This document shows, in pieces, positions 1-9,954 of a stretch of 64,000 nt of DNA; position 1 is the first letter of the stretch; every line of letters starts with the position of its first letter. Where the stretch lies: contig JAYKKM010000222.1 in NCBI GenBank assembly GCA_035772405.1, forward strand, positions 749,001 to 813,000, given 5' to 3'. Both the position numbers and the translations under genes were made by a program. The DNA is from Chrysogorgia sp. JL179-B06. Taxonomy: Eukaryota > Cnidaria > Anthozoa > Scleralcyonacea > Chrysogorgiidae. Below the pieces are notes generated by a model. The model saw nothing but the letters and a program-made list of their open reading frames with translations. It was not told where the DNA came from and did no database searches.

Positions 1-292
1 GAACACTCGCTTGAATGCAACAACACCAACAATTACGGCTAAAAAAGTCCACCAAGAAAATGTGGTGACTCACTTAGTAGTACCAACGAATCTTGTGAAG
101 AAAAAAGCTCACCAAGAAAATGTGGCGGCGCTAAGTGATCTCGTGGCTAAAAAAGTTTACCAAGAAAGTGCGGCACCACTTCCCGTGAAAAAAGCAGTGG
201 CCACAAGTAAGTCAGACACGACAACGTTGGCGATAATCTTAGGGTTCTCAGCAGTCTCTGGCTATCTGCTAACCAAATACACCTTGAAGTAG
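1..292 (+). CDS. C-terminal end of the membrane-anchored virion-cassette protein (array copy 0, partial)
   Basis: This is the last 97 codons of the gene seen whole at 2028-3512, cut by the window edge. It holds the three lysine-rich KKxxQE repeats and the C-terminal hydrophobic segment. Confidence 0.8.
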   Translation, partial: NTRLNATTPTITAKKVHQENVVTHLVVPTNLVKKKAHQENVAALSDLVAKKVYQESAAPLPVKKAVATSKSDTTTLAIILGFSAVSGYLLTKYTLK

Positions 293-294
293 TA

Positions 295-636
295 ATGAGT
301 CTAAACTATGGGTATGAGTCTGACGACCCTCACGATAAAATACTAAAGAGAACGAAAAGGCATCTGGACGAAGATCCCAAATTAAGTGCGACTGGTGGAA
401 GGATGTCTGGAATAATAGACATGCAAGGCTCAGCGATAAAAAACGTAGCAGACCCAGTCGATGACTCAGACGCCACGAATAAAAGAACTCTAGAGCAATT
501 GCTATCAAGCTACCTCAAGAGTCAGTCCTACAACATTGTGCTCGACTTCAACGTTAGCACACACGCCTTGAAAAATGTGGAATTTCACACCAATGGTTCA
601 AACAATGTGAAAGCTATTGGTGAAACAATAGCGTAG
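295..636 (+). pseudogene. Fibre-like gene, truncated at array junction (copy 1)
   Basis: It begins 2 bases after the stop of the upstream gene. The first 111 codons equal those of the intact gene at 13175-14125. At 627 the array junction replaces the rest with two foreign codons and a stop. Only the tail and the GGxMSGxIDMxG region survive; the distal domain is lost. Confidence 0.85.
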
Positions 637-1301
637 CGCTGTATCCCCCCATCTAGAGACTGCTCGGTGGGTGCTGGCAATGTTGTGATCACATTACTAC
701 GCTTCCCATCAGTGCCCACATTGCTCTCCGTCTCAACAGCGTCGCACGAGACTTCTACATACTTTAGACCTCTGTTCATGTCAATCTTGTTTGGACTGTC
801 ATGCCACCGACCATCTAACGTAATTCCTGCGTCCTTCGCGAAACCAAGCAAAAGCCCAATGTCACCTAGCCTAAGTTCTACTTGGGTGGTGGGGCTCATC
901 CTCATACCCCGAACTTTGACCCTACTTTTACCTGTGGCCACCAGTCTCTCCGTCACGAAGTCTGCGTTAACCGCCCTGAGCGCGTGTCGTAGAGCTCTAA
1001 CCAACGCGTCGAAATCGTAGTGACCCCCACCCAATCGAGTTGCCGCAAGTCTTAACGTTGGTCTTCCTGTACTAACAACTAAGAATTGAATATCATCACT
1101 ACCCGTCACATTATCATAGTTCCAAAATACAGTGGCTGTCTTAACTATAATATGTGGGTTATCGTGTGTGGCTACTACACTATAGTCAAAGGTCACAACT
1201 TTCTCCACACCTTCAATGAGCACCGTCAACTTTTGAGGGTTGTTGTGTGTACGCCGCTTTTCAGTGTAACCACCAGAGTCGAACCCATAGTTTAGACTCA
1301 T
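585..1301 (-). CDS. Minus-strand virion-cassette protein A, penton/minor-capsid-like (copy 1)
   Basis: The ORF has 238 codons. It begins MSLNYGFDSGG, the same start as the fibre-like protein. The body is paralogous to the neighbouring minus-strand gene: both share a VKxATxFWxYxNV block, an LLGF block and NxGLKYVxVxC followed by a PL/PAPTEQ-type stretch. This layout recalls a penton or minor-capsid-like family of cnidarian Polinton-type elements, but that rests on recall and no search was run. The last roughly 15 residues read antisense fibre sequence across the array junction, so the native C-terminus is missing. It starts 19 bases after the stop of the 230-codon gene, suggesting co-transcription. 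Confidence 0.75.
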   Translation of the reverse strand: MSLNYGFDSGGYTEKRRTHNNPQKLTVLIEGVEKVVTFDYSVVATHDNPHIIVKTATVFWNYDNVTGSDDIQFLVVSTGRPTLRLAATRLGGGHYDFDALVRALRHALRAVNADFVTERLVATGKSRVKVRGMRMSPTTQVELRLGDIGLLLGFAKDAGITLDGRWHDSPNKIDMNRGLKYVEVSCDAVETESNVGTDGKRSNVITTLPAPTEQSLDGGIQRYAIVSPIAFTLFEPLV

Positions 1302-1320
1302 TACTTTAGCACACGTTTAG

Positions 1321-2013
1321 CTACTCAAGCGTCGCATACAAGTCCAACAATATGTCACCAACGTTGACACCACTACCATCTTGGTCAGTCACATTAAACA
1401 CTAGCTGCGTAAAAACGCCTTTGTTTATCGACACCTTCGACTCAATGTTGAAGAAGTGTTGAACGGAGCTCTTCAGTGGTTGGGTGGTGGTCAATGGTAG
1501 CTCGACGATAACCTCGCTTTTGCTACCACTAACAATGTTCTCAGGTCTGTTCACAATGCTACAACCCACTTGTACGTACTTCAACCCTTTGTTAACGTTC
1601 ACAACATTAGGGCTGACCAAACCACTACTACTTATCGTTGTGTTATCGTTGAACCCTAAGAGTTCTCCAAATTTAAACAGCTCTAATTGTTGGTCGGTTT
1701 TTATCACGCACTTTGAATTGTGTTTGTTGGCCACTAGCTCGATAGCCCCTAATCCTTTCAACTCGTCAGCAATCATTTTAAAAGTGTGGTACCCAGGCTC
1801 AAAAACGTGTTTGTTGCTGTTGTAACTTATTTCGTCATTCACACCAGTCTCCACGTTAACGTAGTCCCAAAAGATGGTCGCTTTTTTCACTAGTAAGTGA
1901 GGGTCTGAGCCAAACGTCAAAAGTGCCTCTGGTAAATCCACAGTTTCCGTTGGACCTCTAATCAATACTACAACCCTGACCATATATAATGTAGCATGTG
2001 TTATGTGTAACAT
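1321..2013 (-). CDS. Minus-strand virion-cassette protein B, penton/minor-capsid-like (copy 1)
   Basis: The ORF has 230 codons from the first ATG, or 220 from the ATG at 1983, where similarity to protein A begins (VVVLIRG against LTVLIEG). It keeps the complete C-terminal half that protein A lost: after the NKGLKYVQVGC block comes a beta-rich stretch ending VGDILLDLYATLE. No signal peptide or membrane segment is seen. It is transcribed divergently from the 494-codon gene across a short AT-rich region. A jelly-roll vertex or penton protein is my best guess; a structure prediction would decide. Confidence 0.75.
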   Translation of the reverse strand: MLHITHATLYMVRVVVLIRGPTETVDLPEALLTFGSDPHLLVKKATIFWDYVNVETGVNDEISYNSNKHVFEPGYHTFKMIADELKGLGAIELVANKHNSKCVIKTDQQLELFKFGELLGFNDNTTISSSGLVSPNVVNVNKGLKYVQVGCSIVNRPENIVSGSKSEVIVELPLTTTQPLKSSVQHFFNIESKVSINKGVFTQLVFNVTDQDGSGVNVGDILLDLYATLE

Positions 2014-2075
2014 ATGGTATATTATATATGCAGAAAGCCCTTCATGATTACTATGGAAAGTACTACAAACTCGCG
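1984..2075. promoter_or_regulatory. Divergent AT-rich promoter region (repeated in every array copy)
   Basis: Between the minus-strand and plus-strand genes lies a run of TATA-like words on both strands, CATATATAAT near 1981-1990 and TATATTATATATG near 2018-2030. The same region recurs at 5204-5295, 8424-8515 and 11644-11735. If the plus-strand TATA-like site is used, transcription would start near 2050 and the ATG at 2076 would be the first start codon. Confidence 0.45.
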
Positions 2076-3512
2076 ATGGCTAACACATCGAAGGCCGCAC
2101 ACGACGCGAAGGCAGACCTCATCAAAAAGTACCCCCACGCCACTTTAAGCAAATTCGAGTTCAATCCAAATATTTTGCAAGATGGTAAGATCATGAGTGT
2201 CGACATATATTTCAGAAACAACGACATCCTCAGCACAGACATAACCAGCACAACCTTCAAAAATGATAAAAGCATGTGGAAGTGGCTACACAATAGTAAG
2301 TTCCCAATAATATGGCAAGGTGGTGGAACTATCCAACCACTGCCAAAAGGTCATAAAAACCACTGGGGGCTTTGGGATGGCTACCCAACAGAAAACGTGT
2401 TGAATTATCCAGTGAATAACTTCAAAGTCTTCGTCAACCAAAATAACTACTTCATGTCAAAGCTACCAGTCTTGCGAGTCACCACGTCAAAGACAAAATC
2501 AGAGTGGGACGACAACGAGTCTTACTACCGTGTTGTGTTTGCGACGTATTGTGCGAGTTTCTGTTGTGGGGTGTCATTGCAACATTTATCAGTGTCACAA
2601 GAAGTTCACCCCGTGGTCACAAGTGTGATGAGGTTTCATTTGTACTTCACCATTAGAAGACTTCTCAGAAGAATGGAGGGTGGTGAGACCATGAAATCAA
2701 TAAGTAGAGAATTCAACGCCTCTGAATTGTATGGCAAGATTTCCAAAATCCCCAGAAAGCATTACTACCAGAATAAAGTCCTGAGCGATGGCACTTTAGG
2801 TGAATCCAGAGTCTACACACTCAACGACGTTCGGAACGATTACAAACGATACGTCGCGCGATTGTCAGACGGCTTTACCAACATTGGGCTGCAATATCTA
2901 AATCAGAGCATAGAAGCCTTTGTGTACTCCACACTTGGTGCGCAAGCGAGAACACGTGTATCAGTTGTTGGTGGTTCTGCAGGAAGTCTAGAAACCCAAC
3001 AAGAATTCCGCAAGTTGTTTTCTGACAGTGTTGTACAGTATGACGTATCGACATGGATTCTCAACATGAATAAATCGATTAGAGACACCAACGTTGTCCA
3101 AAATCTTGCAGTGTCACCAAGTACATGGTTAATGCCAAGTAACCTAGTGATTCTCAAGAATAAAATCGCTGGGTACAACAACTTATTAAAGATTGCCACA
3201 GAGTCCATGAGATTTGGAGTGAACACTCGCTTGAATGCAACAACACCAACAATTACGGCTAAAAAAGTCCACCAAGAAAATGTGGTGACTCACTTAGTAG
3301 TACCAACGAATCTTGTGAAGAAAAAAGCTCACCAAGAAAATGTGGCGGCGCTAAGTGATCTCGTGGCTAAAAACGTTTACCAAGAAAGTGCGGCACCACT
3401 TCCCGTGAAAAAAGCAGTGGCCACAAGTAAGTCAGACACGACAACGTTGGCGATAATCTTAGGGTTCTCAGCAGTCTCTGGCTATCTGCTAACCAAATAC
3501 ACCTTGAAGTAG
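2028..3512 (+). CDS. Virion-cassette protein with C-terminal membrane anchor (copy 1)
   Basis: This is 494 codons from the first in-frame ATG. The ATG at 2076 (478 aa) has a better start context, with G at -3 and +4. I do not recognise a named family. The body is soluble-looking with an FCCGVSLQHLS segment, an arginine-rich RRLLRRMEGG segment and a conserved-looking VVGGSAGSLETQQEF stretch. The last 90 residues hold three KKxxQE repeats and a hydrophobic segment (about residues 472-490) that looks like a tail anchor. Copy 1 differs by one residue in the third repeat (K to N, base 3374). Its position between the penton-like and fibre-like genes suggests a virion protein. The major capsid protein is a possibility I cannot support from motifs. 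Confidence 0.8.
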   Translation: MQKALHDYYGKYYKLAMANTSKAAHDAKADLIKKYPHATLSKFEFNPNILQDGKIMSVDIYFRNNDILSTDITSTTFKNDKSMWKWLHNSKFPIIWQGGGTIQPLPKGHKNHWGLWDGYPTENVLNYPVNNFKVFVNQNNYFMSKLPVLRVTTSKTKSEWDDNESYYRVVFATYCASFCCGVSLQHLSVSQEVHPVVTSVMRFHLYFTIRRLLRRMEGGETMKSISREFNASELYGKISKIPRKHYYQNKVLSDGTLGESRVYTLNDVRNDYKRYVARLSDGFTNIGLQYLNQSIEAFVYSTLGAQARTRVSVVGGSAGSLETQQEFRKLFSDSVVQYDVSTWILNMNKSIRDTNVVQNLAVSPSTWLMPSNLVILKNKIAGYNNLLKIATESMRFGVNTRLNATTPTITAKKVHQENVVTHLVVPTNLVKKKAHQENVAALSDLVAKNVYQESAAPLPVKKAVATSKSDTTTLAIILGFSAVSGYLLTKYTLK

Positions 3513-3514
3513 TA

Positions 3515-3856
3515 ATGAGTCTAAACTATGGGTATGAGTCTGACGACCCTCACGATAAAATACTAAAGAGAACGAAAAGGCATCTGGACGAAGATCCCAA
3601 ATTAAGTGCGACTGGTGGAAGGATGTCTGGAATAATAGACATGCAAGGCTCAGCGATAAAAAACGTAGCAGACCCAGTCGATGACTCAGACGCCACGAAT
3701 AAAAGAACTCTAGAGCAATTGCTATCAAGCTACCTCAAGAGTCAGTCCTACAACATTGTGCTCGACTTCAACGTTAGCACACACGCCTTGAAAAATGTGG
3801 AATTTCACACCAATGGTTCAAACAATGTGAAAGCTATTGGTGAAACAATAGCGTAG
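3515..3856 (+). pseudogene. Fibre-like gene, truncated at array junction (copy 2)
   Basis: Same truncated 113-codon frame as at 295-636, broken after position 3847. Confidence 0.85.
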
Positions 3857-4521
3857 CGCTGTATCCCCCCATCTAGAGACTGCTCGGTGGGTGCTGGCAA
3901 TGTTGTGATCACATTACTACGCTTCCCATCAGTGCCCACATTGCTCTCCGTCTCAACAGCGTCGCACGAGACTTCTACATACTTTAGACCTCTGTTCATG
4001 TCAATCTTGTTTGGACTGTCATGCCACCGACCATCTAACGTAATTCCTGCGTCCTTCGCGAAACCAAGCAAAAGCCCAATGTCACCTAGCCTAAGTTCTA
4101 CTTGGGTGGTGGGGCTCATCCTCATACCCCGAACTTTGACCCTACTTTTACCTGTGGCCACCAGTCTCTCCGTCACGAAGTCTGCGTTAACCGCCCTGAG
4201 CGCGTGTCGTAGAGCTCTAACCAACGCGTCGAAATCGTAGTGACCCCCACCCAATCGAGTTGCCGCAAGTCTTAACGTTGGTCTTCCTGTACTAACAACT
4301 AAGAATTGAATATCATCACTACCCGTCACATTATCATAGTTCCAAAATACAGTGGCTGTCTTAACTATAATATGTGGGTTATCGTGTGTGGCTACTACAC
4401 TATAGTCAAAGGTCACAACTTTCTCCACACCTTCAATGAGCACCGTCAACTTTTGAGGGTTGTTGTGTGTACGCCGCTTTTCAGTGTAACCACCAGAGTC
4501 GAACCCATAGTTTAGACTCAT
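3805..4521 (-). CDS. Minus-strand virion-cassette protein A (copy 2)
   Basis: The translation is identical to copy 1 (585-1301), including V at the FVTERL site. Confidence 0.75.
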   Translation of the reverse strand: MSLNYGFDSGGYTEKRRTHNNPQKLTVLIEGVEKVVTFDYSVVATHDNPHIIVKTATVFWNYDNVTGSDDIQFLVVSTGRPTLRLAATRLGGGHYDFDALVRALRHALRAVNADFVTERLVATGKSRVKVRGMRMSPTTQVELRLGDIGLLLGFAKDAGITLDGRWHDSPNKIDMNRGLKYVEVSCDAVETESNVGTDGKRSNVITTLPAPTEQSLDGGIQRYAIVSPIAFTLFEPLV

Positions 4522-4540
4522 TACTTTAGCACACGTTTAG

Positions 4541-5233
4541 CTACTCAAGCGTCGCATACAAGTCCAACAATATGTCACCAACGTTGACACCACTACCATC
4601 TTGGTCAGTCACATTAAACACTAGCTGCGTAAAAACGCCTTTGTTTATCGACACCTTCGACTCAATGTTGAAGAAGTGTTGAACGGAGCTCTTCAGTGGT
4701 TGGGTGGTGGTCAATGGTAGCTCGACGATAACCTCGCTTTTGCTACCACTAACAATGTTCTCAGGTCTGTTCACAATGCTACAACCCACTTGTACGTACT
4801 TCAACCCTTTGTTAACGTTCACAACATTAGGGCTGACCAAACCACTACTACTTATCGTTGTGTTATCGTTGAACCCTAAGAGTTCTCCAAATTTAAACAG
4901 CTCTAATTGTTGGTCGGTTTTTATCACGCACTTTGAATTGTGTTTGTTGGCCACTAGCTCGATAGCCCCTAATCCTTTCAACTCGTCAGCAATCATTTTA
5001 AAAGTGTGGTACCCAGGCTCAAAAACGTGTTTGTTGCTGTTGTAACTTATTTCGTCATTCACACCAGTCTCCACGTTAACGTAGTCCCAAAAGATGGTCG
5101 CTTTTTTCACTAGTAAGTGAGGGTCTGAGCCAAACGTCAAAAGTGCCTCTGGTAAATCCACAGTTTCCGTTGGACCTCTAATCAATACTACAACCCTGAC
5201 CATATATAATGTAGCATGTGTTATGTGTAACAT
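4541..5233 (-). CDS. Minus-strand virion-cassette protein B (copy 2)
   Basis: The translation is identical to copy 1 (1321-2013); the alternative start is at 5203. Confidence 0.75.
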   Translation of the reverse strand: MLHITHATLYMVRVVVLIRGPTETVDLPEALLTFGSDPHLLVKKATIFWDYVNVETGVNDEISYNSNKHVFEPGYHTFKMIADELKGLGAIELVANKHNSKCVIKTDQQLELFKFGELLGFNDNTTISSSGLVSPNVVNVNKGLKYVQVGCSIVNRPENIVSGSKSEVIVELPLTTTQPLKSSVQHFFNIESKVSINKGVFTQLVFNVTDQDGSGVNVGDILLDLYATLE

Positions 5234-5247
5234 ATGGTATATTATAT

Positions 5248-6732
5248 ATGCAGAAAGCCCTTCATGATTACTATGGAAAGTACTACAAACTCGCGATGGC
5301 TAACACATCGAAGGCCGCACACGACGCGAAGGCAGACCTCATCAAAAAGTACCCCCACGCCACTTTAAGCAAATTCGAGTTCAATCCAAATATTTTGCAA
5401 GATGGTAAGATCATGAGTGTCGACATATATTTCAGAAACAACGACATCCTCAGCACAGACATAACCAGCACAACCTTCAAAAATGATAAAAGCATGTGGA
5501 AGTGGCTACACAATAGTAAGTTCCCAATAATATGGCAAGGTGGTGGAACTATCCAACCACTGCCAAAAGGTCATAAAAACCACTGGGGGCTTTGGGATGG
5601 CTACCCAACAGAAAACGTGTTGAATTATCCAGTGAATAACTTCAAAGTCTTCGTCAACCAAAATAACTACTTCATGTCAAAGCTACCAGTCTTGCGAGTC
5701 ACCACGTCAAAGACAAAATCAGAGTGGGACGACAACGAGTCTTACTACCGTGTTGTGTTTGCGACGTATTGTGCGAGTTTCTGTTGTGGGGTGTCATTGC
5801 AACATTTATCAGTGTCACAAGAAGTTCACCCCGTGGTCACAAGTGTGATGAGGTTTCATTTGTACTTCACCATTAGAAGACTTCTCAGAAGAATGGAGGG
5901 TGGTGAGACCATGAAATCAATAAGTAGAGAATTCAACGCCTCTGAATTGTATGGCAAGATTTCCAAAATCCCCAGAAAGCATTACTACCAGAATAAAGTC
6001 CTGAGCGATGGCACTTTAGGTGAATCCAGAGTCTACACACTCAACGACGTTCGGAACGATTACAAACGATACGTCGCGCGATTGTCAGACGGCTTTACCA
6101 ACATTGGGCTGCAATATCTAAATCAGAGCATAGAAGCCTTTGTGTACTCCACACTTGGTGCGCAAGCGAGAACACGTGTATCAGTTGTTGGTGGTTCTGC
6201 AGGAAGTCTAGAAACCCAACAAGAATTCCGCAAGTTGTTTTCTGACAGTGTTGTACAGTATGACGTATCGACATGGATTCTCAACATGAATAAATCGATT
6301 AGAGACACCAACGTTGTCCAAAATCTTGCAGTGTCACCAAGTACATGGTTAATGCCAAGTAACCTAGTGATTCTCAAGAATAAAATCGCTGGGTACAACA
6401 ACTTATTAAAGATTGCCACAGAGTCCATGAGATTTGGAGTGAACACTCGCTTGAATGCAACAACACCAACAATTACGGCTAAAAAAGTCCACCAAGAAAA
6501 TGTGGTGACTCACTTAGTAGTACCAACGAATCTTGTGAAGAAAAAAGCTCACCAAGAAAATGTGGCGGCGCTAAGTGATCTCGTGGCTAAAAAAGTTTAC
6601 CAAGAAAGTGCGGCACCACTTCCCGTGAAAAAAGCAGTGGCCACAAGTAAGTCAGACACGACAACGTTGGCGATAATCTTAGGGTTCTCAGCAGTCTCTG
6701 GCTATCTGCTAACCAAATACACCTTGAAGTAG
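5248..6732 (+). CDS. Membrane-anchored virion-cassette protein (copy 2)
   Basis: Same as 2028-3512 except that the third repeat reads AKKVYQE, as in copies 0, 3 and 4. Confidence 0.8.
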   Translation: MQKALHDYYGKYYKLAMANTSKAAHDAKADLIKKYPHATLSKFEFNPNILQDGKIMSVDIYFRNNDILSTDITSTTFKNDKSMWKWLHNSKFPIIWQGGGTIQPLPKGHKNHWGLWDGYPTENVLNYPVNNFKVFVNQNNYFMSKLPVLRVTTSKTKSEWDDNESYYRVVFATYCASFCCGVSLQHLSVSQEVHPVVTSVMRFHLYFTIRRLLRRMEGGETMKSISREFNASELYGKISKIPRKHYYQNKVLSDGTLGESRVYTLNDVRNDYKRYVARLSDGFTNIGLQYLNQSIEAFVYSTLGAQARTRVSVVGGSAGSLETQQEFRKLFSDSVVQYDVSTWILNMNKSIRDTNVVQNLAVSPSTWLMPSNLVILKNKIAGYNNLLKIATESMRFGVNTRLNATTPTITAKKVHQENVVTHLVVPTNLVKKKAHQENVAALSDLVAKKVYQESAAPLPVKKAVATSKSDTTTLAIILGFSAVSGYLLTKYTLK

Positions 6733-6734
6733 TA

Positions 6735-7076
6735 ATGAGTCTAAACTATGGGTATGAGTCTGACGACCCTCACGATAAAATACTAAAGAGAACGAAAAGG
6801 CATCTGGACGAAGATCCCAAATTAAGTGCGACTGGTGGAAGGATGTCTGGAATAATAGACATGCAAGGCTCAGCGATAAAAAACGTAGCAGACCCAGTCG
6901 ATGACTCAGACGCCACGAATAAAAGAACTCTAGAGCAATTGCTATCAAGCTACCTCAAGAGTCAGTCCTACAACATTGTGCTCGACTTCAACGTTAGCAC
7001 ACACGCCTTGAAAAATGTGGAATTTCACACCAATGGTTCAAACAATGTGAAAGCTATTGGTGAAACAATAGCGTAG
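6735..7076 (+). pseudogene. Fibre-like gene, truncated at array junction (copy 3)
   Basis: Same truncated frame, broken after position 7067. Confidence 0.85.
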
Positions 7077-7741
7077 CGCTGTATCCCCCCATCTAGAGAC
7101 TGCTCGGTGGGTGCTGGCAATGTTGTGATCACATTACTACGCTTCCCATCAGTGCCCACATTGCTCTCCGTCTCAACAGCGTCGCACGAGACTTCTACAT
7201 ACTTTAGACCTCTGTTCATGTCAATCTTGTTTGGACTGTCATGCCACCGACCATCTAACGTAATTCCTGCGTCCTTCGCGAAACCAAGCAAAAGCCCAAT
7301 GTCACCTAGCCTAAGTTCTACTTGGGTGGTGGGGCTCATCCTCATACCCCGAACTTTGACCCTACTTTTACCTGTGGCCACCAGTCTCTCCGTCGCGAAG
7401 TCTGCGTTAACCGCCCTGAGCGCGTGTCGTAGAGCTCTAACCAACGCGTCGAAATCGTAGTGACCCCCACCCAATCGAGTTGCCGCAAGTCTTAACGTTG
7501 GTCTTCCTGTACTAACAACTAAGAATTGAATATCATCACTACCCGTCACATTATCATAGTTCCAAAATACAGTGGCTGTCTTAACTATAATATGTGGGTT
7601 ATCGTGTGTGGCTACTACACTATAGTCAAAGGTCACAACTTTCTCCACACCTTCAATGAGCACCGTCAACTTTTGAGGGTTGTTGTGTGTACGCCGCTTT
7701 TCAGTGTAACCACCAGAGTCGAACCCATAGTTTAGACTCAT
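7025..7741 (-). CDS. Minus-strand virion-cassette protein A (copy 3, V-to-A variant)
   Basis: It differs from copies 1-2 by one base (G at 7395), changing FVTERL to FATERL. Copy 4 shares this change. Confidence 0.75.
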   Translation of the reverse strand: MSLNYGFDSGGYTEKRRTHNNPQKLTVLIEGVEKVVTFDYSVVATHDNPHIIVKTATVFWNYDNVTGSDDIQFLVVSTGRPTLRLAATRLGGGHYDFDALVRALRHALRAVNADFATERLVATGKSRVKVRGMRMSPTTQVELRLGDIGLLLGFAKDAGITLDGRWHDSPNKIDMNRGLKYVEVSCDAVETESNVGTDGKRSNVITTLPAPTEQSLDGGIQRYAIVSPIAFTLFEPLV

Positions 7742-7760
7742 TACTTTAGCACACGTTTAG

Positions 7761-8453
7761 CTACTCAAGCGTCGCATACAAGTCCAACAATATGTCACCA
7801 ACGTTGACACCACTACCATCTTGGTCAGTCACATTAAACACTAGCTGCGTAAAAACGCCTTTGTTTATCGACACCTTCGACTCAATGTTGAAGAAGTGTT
7901 GAACGGAGCTCTTCAGTGGTTGGGTGGTGGTCAATGGTAGCTCGACGATAACCTCGCTTTTGCTACCACTAACAATGTTCTCAGGTCTGTTCACAATGCT
8001 ACAACCCACTTGTACGTACTTCAACCCTTTGTTAACGTTCACAACATTAGGGCTGACCAAACCACTACTACTTATCGTTGTGTTATCGTTGAACCCTAAG
8101 AGTTCTCCAAATTTAAACAGCTCTAATTGTTGGTCGGTTTTTATCACGCACTTTGAATTGTGTTTGTTGGCCACTAGCTCGATAGCCCCTAATCCTTTCA
8201 ACTCGTCAGCAATCATTTTAAAAGTGTGGTACCCAGGCTCAAAAACGTGTTTGTTGCTGTTGTAACTTATTTCGTCATTCACACCAGTCTCCACGTTAAC
8301 GTAGTCCCAAAAGATGGTCGCTTTTTTCACTAGTAAGTGAGGGTCTGAGCCAAACGTCAAAAGTGCCTCTGGTAAATCCACAGTTTCCGTTGGACCTCTA
8401 ATCAATACTACAACCCTGACCATATATAATGTAGCATGTGTTATGTGTAACAT
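7761..8453 (-). CDS. Minus-strand virion-cassette protein B (copy 3)
   Basis: The translation is identical to 1321-2013; the alternative start is at 8423. Confidence 0.75.
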   Translation of the reverse strand: MLHITHATLYMVRVVVLIRGPTETVDLPEALLTFGSDPHLLVKKATIFWDYVNVETGVNDEISYNSNKHVFEPGYHTFKMIADELKGLGAIELVANKHNSKCVIKTDQQLELFKFGELLGFNDNTTISSSGLVSPNVVNVNKGLKYVQVGCSIVNRPENIVSGSKSEVIVELPLTTTQPLKSSVQHFFNIESKVSINKGVFTQLVFNVTDQDGSGVNVGDILLDLYATLE

Positions 8454-8467
8454 ATGGTATATTATAT

Positions 8468-9952
8468 ATGCAGAAAGCCCTTCATGATTACTATGGAAAG
8501 TACTACAAACTCGCGATGGCTAACACATCGAAGGCCGCACACGACGCGAAGGCAGACCTCATCAAAAAGTACCCCCACGCCACTTTAAGCAAATTCGAGT
8601 TCAATCCAAATATTTTGCAAGATGGTAAGATCATGAGTGTCGACATATATTTCAGAAACAACGACATCCTCAGCACAGACATAACCAGCACAACCTTCAA
8701 AAATGATAAAAGCATGTGGAAGTGGCTACACAATAGTAAGTTCCCAATAATATGGCAAGGTGGTGGAACTATCCAACCACTGCCAAAAGGTCATAAAAAC
8801 CACTGGGGGCTTTGGGATGGCTACCCAACAGAAAACGTGTTGAATTATCCAGTGAATAACTTCAAAGTCTTCGTCAACCAAAATAACTACTTCATGTCAA
8901 AGCTACCAGTCTTGCGAGTCACCACGTCAAAGACAAAATCAGAGTGGGACGACAACGAGTCTTACTACCGTGTTGTGTTTGCGACGTATTGTGCGAGTTT
9001 CTGTTGTGGGGTGTCATTGCAACATTTATCAGTGTCACAAGAAGTTCACCCCGTGGTCACAAGTGTGATGAGGTTTCATTTGTACTTCACCATTAGAAGA
9101 CTTCTCAGAAGAATGGAGGGTGGTGAGACCATGAAATCAATAAGTAGAGAATTCAACGCCTCTGAATTGTATGGCAAGATTTCCAAAATCCCCAGAAAGC
9201 ATTACTACCAGAATAAAGTCCTGAGCGATGGCACTTTAGGTGAATCCAGAGTCTACACACTCAACGACGTTCGGAACGATTACAAACGATACGTCGCGCG
9301 ATTGTCAGACGGCTTTACCAACATTGGGCTGCAATATCTAAATCAGAGCATAGAAGCCTTTGTGTACTCCACACTTGGTGCGCAAGCGAGAACACGTGTA
9401 TCAGTTGTTGGTGGTTCTGCAGGAAGTCTAGAAACCCAACAAGAATTCCGCAAGTTGTTTTCTGACAGTGTTGTACAGTATGACGTATCGACATGGATTC
9501 TCAACATGAATAAATCGATTAGAGACACCAACGTTGTCCAAAATCTTGCAGTGTCACCAAGTACATGGTTAATGCCAAGTAACCTAGTGATTCTCAAGAA
9601 TAAAATCGCTGGGTACAACAACTTATTAAAGATTGCCACAGAGTCCATGAGATTTGGAGTGAACACTCGCTTGAATGCAACAACACCAACAATTACGGCT
9701 AAAAAAGTCCACCAAGAAAATGTGGTGACTCACTTAGTAGTACCAACGAATCTTGTGAAGAAAAAAGCTCACCAAGAAAATGTGGCGGCGCTAAGTGATC
9801 TCGTGGCTAAAAAAGTTTACCAAGAAAGTGCGGCACCACTTCCCGTGAAAAAAGCAGTGGCCACAAGTAAGTCAGACACGACAACGTTGGCGATAATCTT
9901 AGGGTTCTCAGCAGTCTCTGGCTATCTGCTAACCAAATACACCTTGAAGTAG
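8468..9952 (+). CDS. Membrane-anchored virion-cassette protein (copy 3)
   Basis: The translation is identical to the copy at 5248-6732; the alternative start is at 8516. Confidence 0.8.
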   Translation: MQKALHDYYGKYYKLAMANTSKAAHDAKADLIKKYPHATLSKFEFNPNILQDGKIMSVDIYFRNNDILSTDITSTTFKNDKSMWKWLHNSKFPIIWQGGGTIQPLPKGHKNHWGLWDGYPTENVLNYPVNNFKVFVNQNNYFMSKLPVLRVTTSKTKSEWDDNESYYRVVFATYCASFCCGVSLQHLSVSQEVHPVVTSVMRFHLYFTIRRLLRRMEGGETMKSISREFNASELYGKISKIPRKHYYQNKVLSDGTLGESRVYTLNDVRNDYKRYVARLSDGFTNIGLQYLNQSIEAFVYSTLGAQARTRVSVVGGSAGSLETQQEFRKLFSDSVVQYDVSTWILNMNKSIRDTNVVQNLAVSPSTWLMPSNLVILKNKIAGYNNLLKIATESMRFGVNTRLNATTPTITAKKVHQENVVTHLVVPTNLVKKKAHQENVAALSDLVAKKVYQESAAPLPVKKAVATSKSDTTTLAIILGFSAVSGYLLTKYTLK

Positions 9953-9954
9953 TA

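Noticed and set aside
667..1020. Plus-strand 117-codon open frame repeated in each array copy.
   Set aside because: It is the antisense shadow of the minus-strand gene A.
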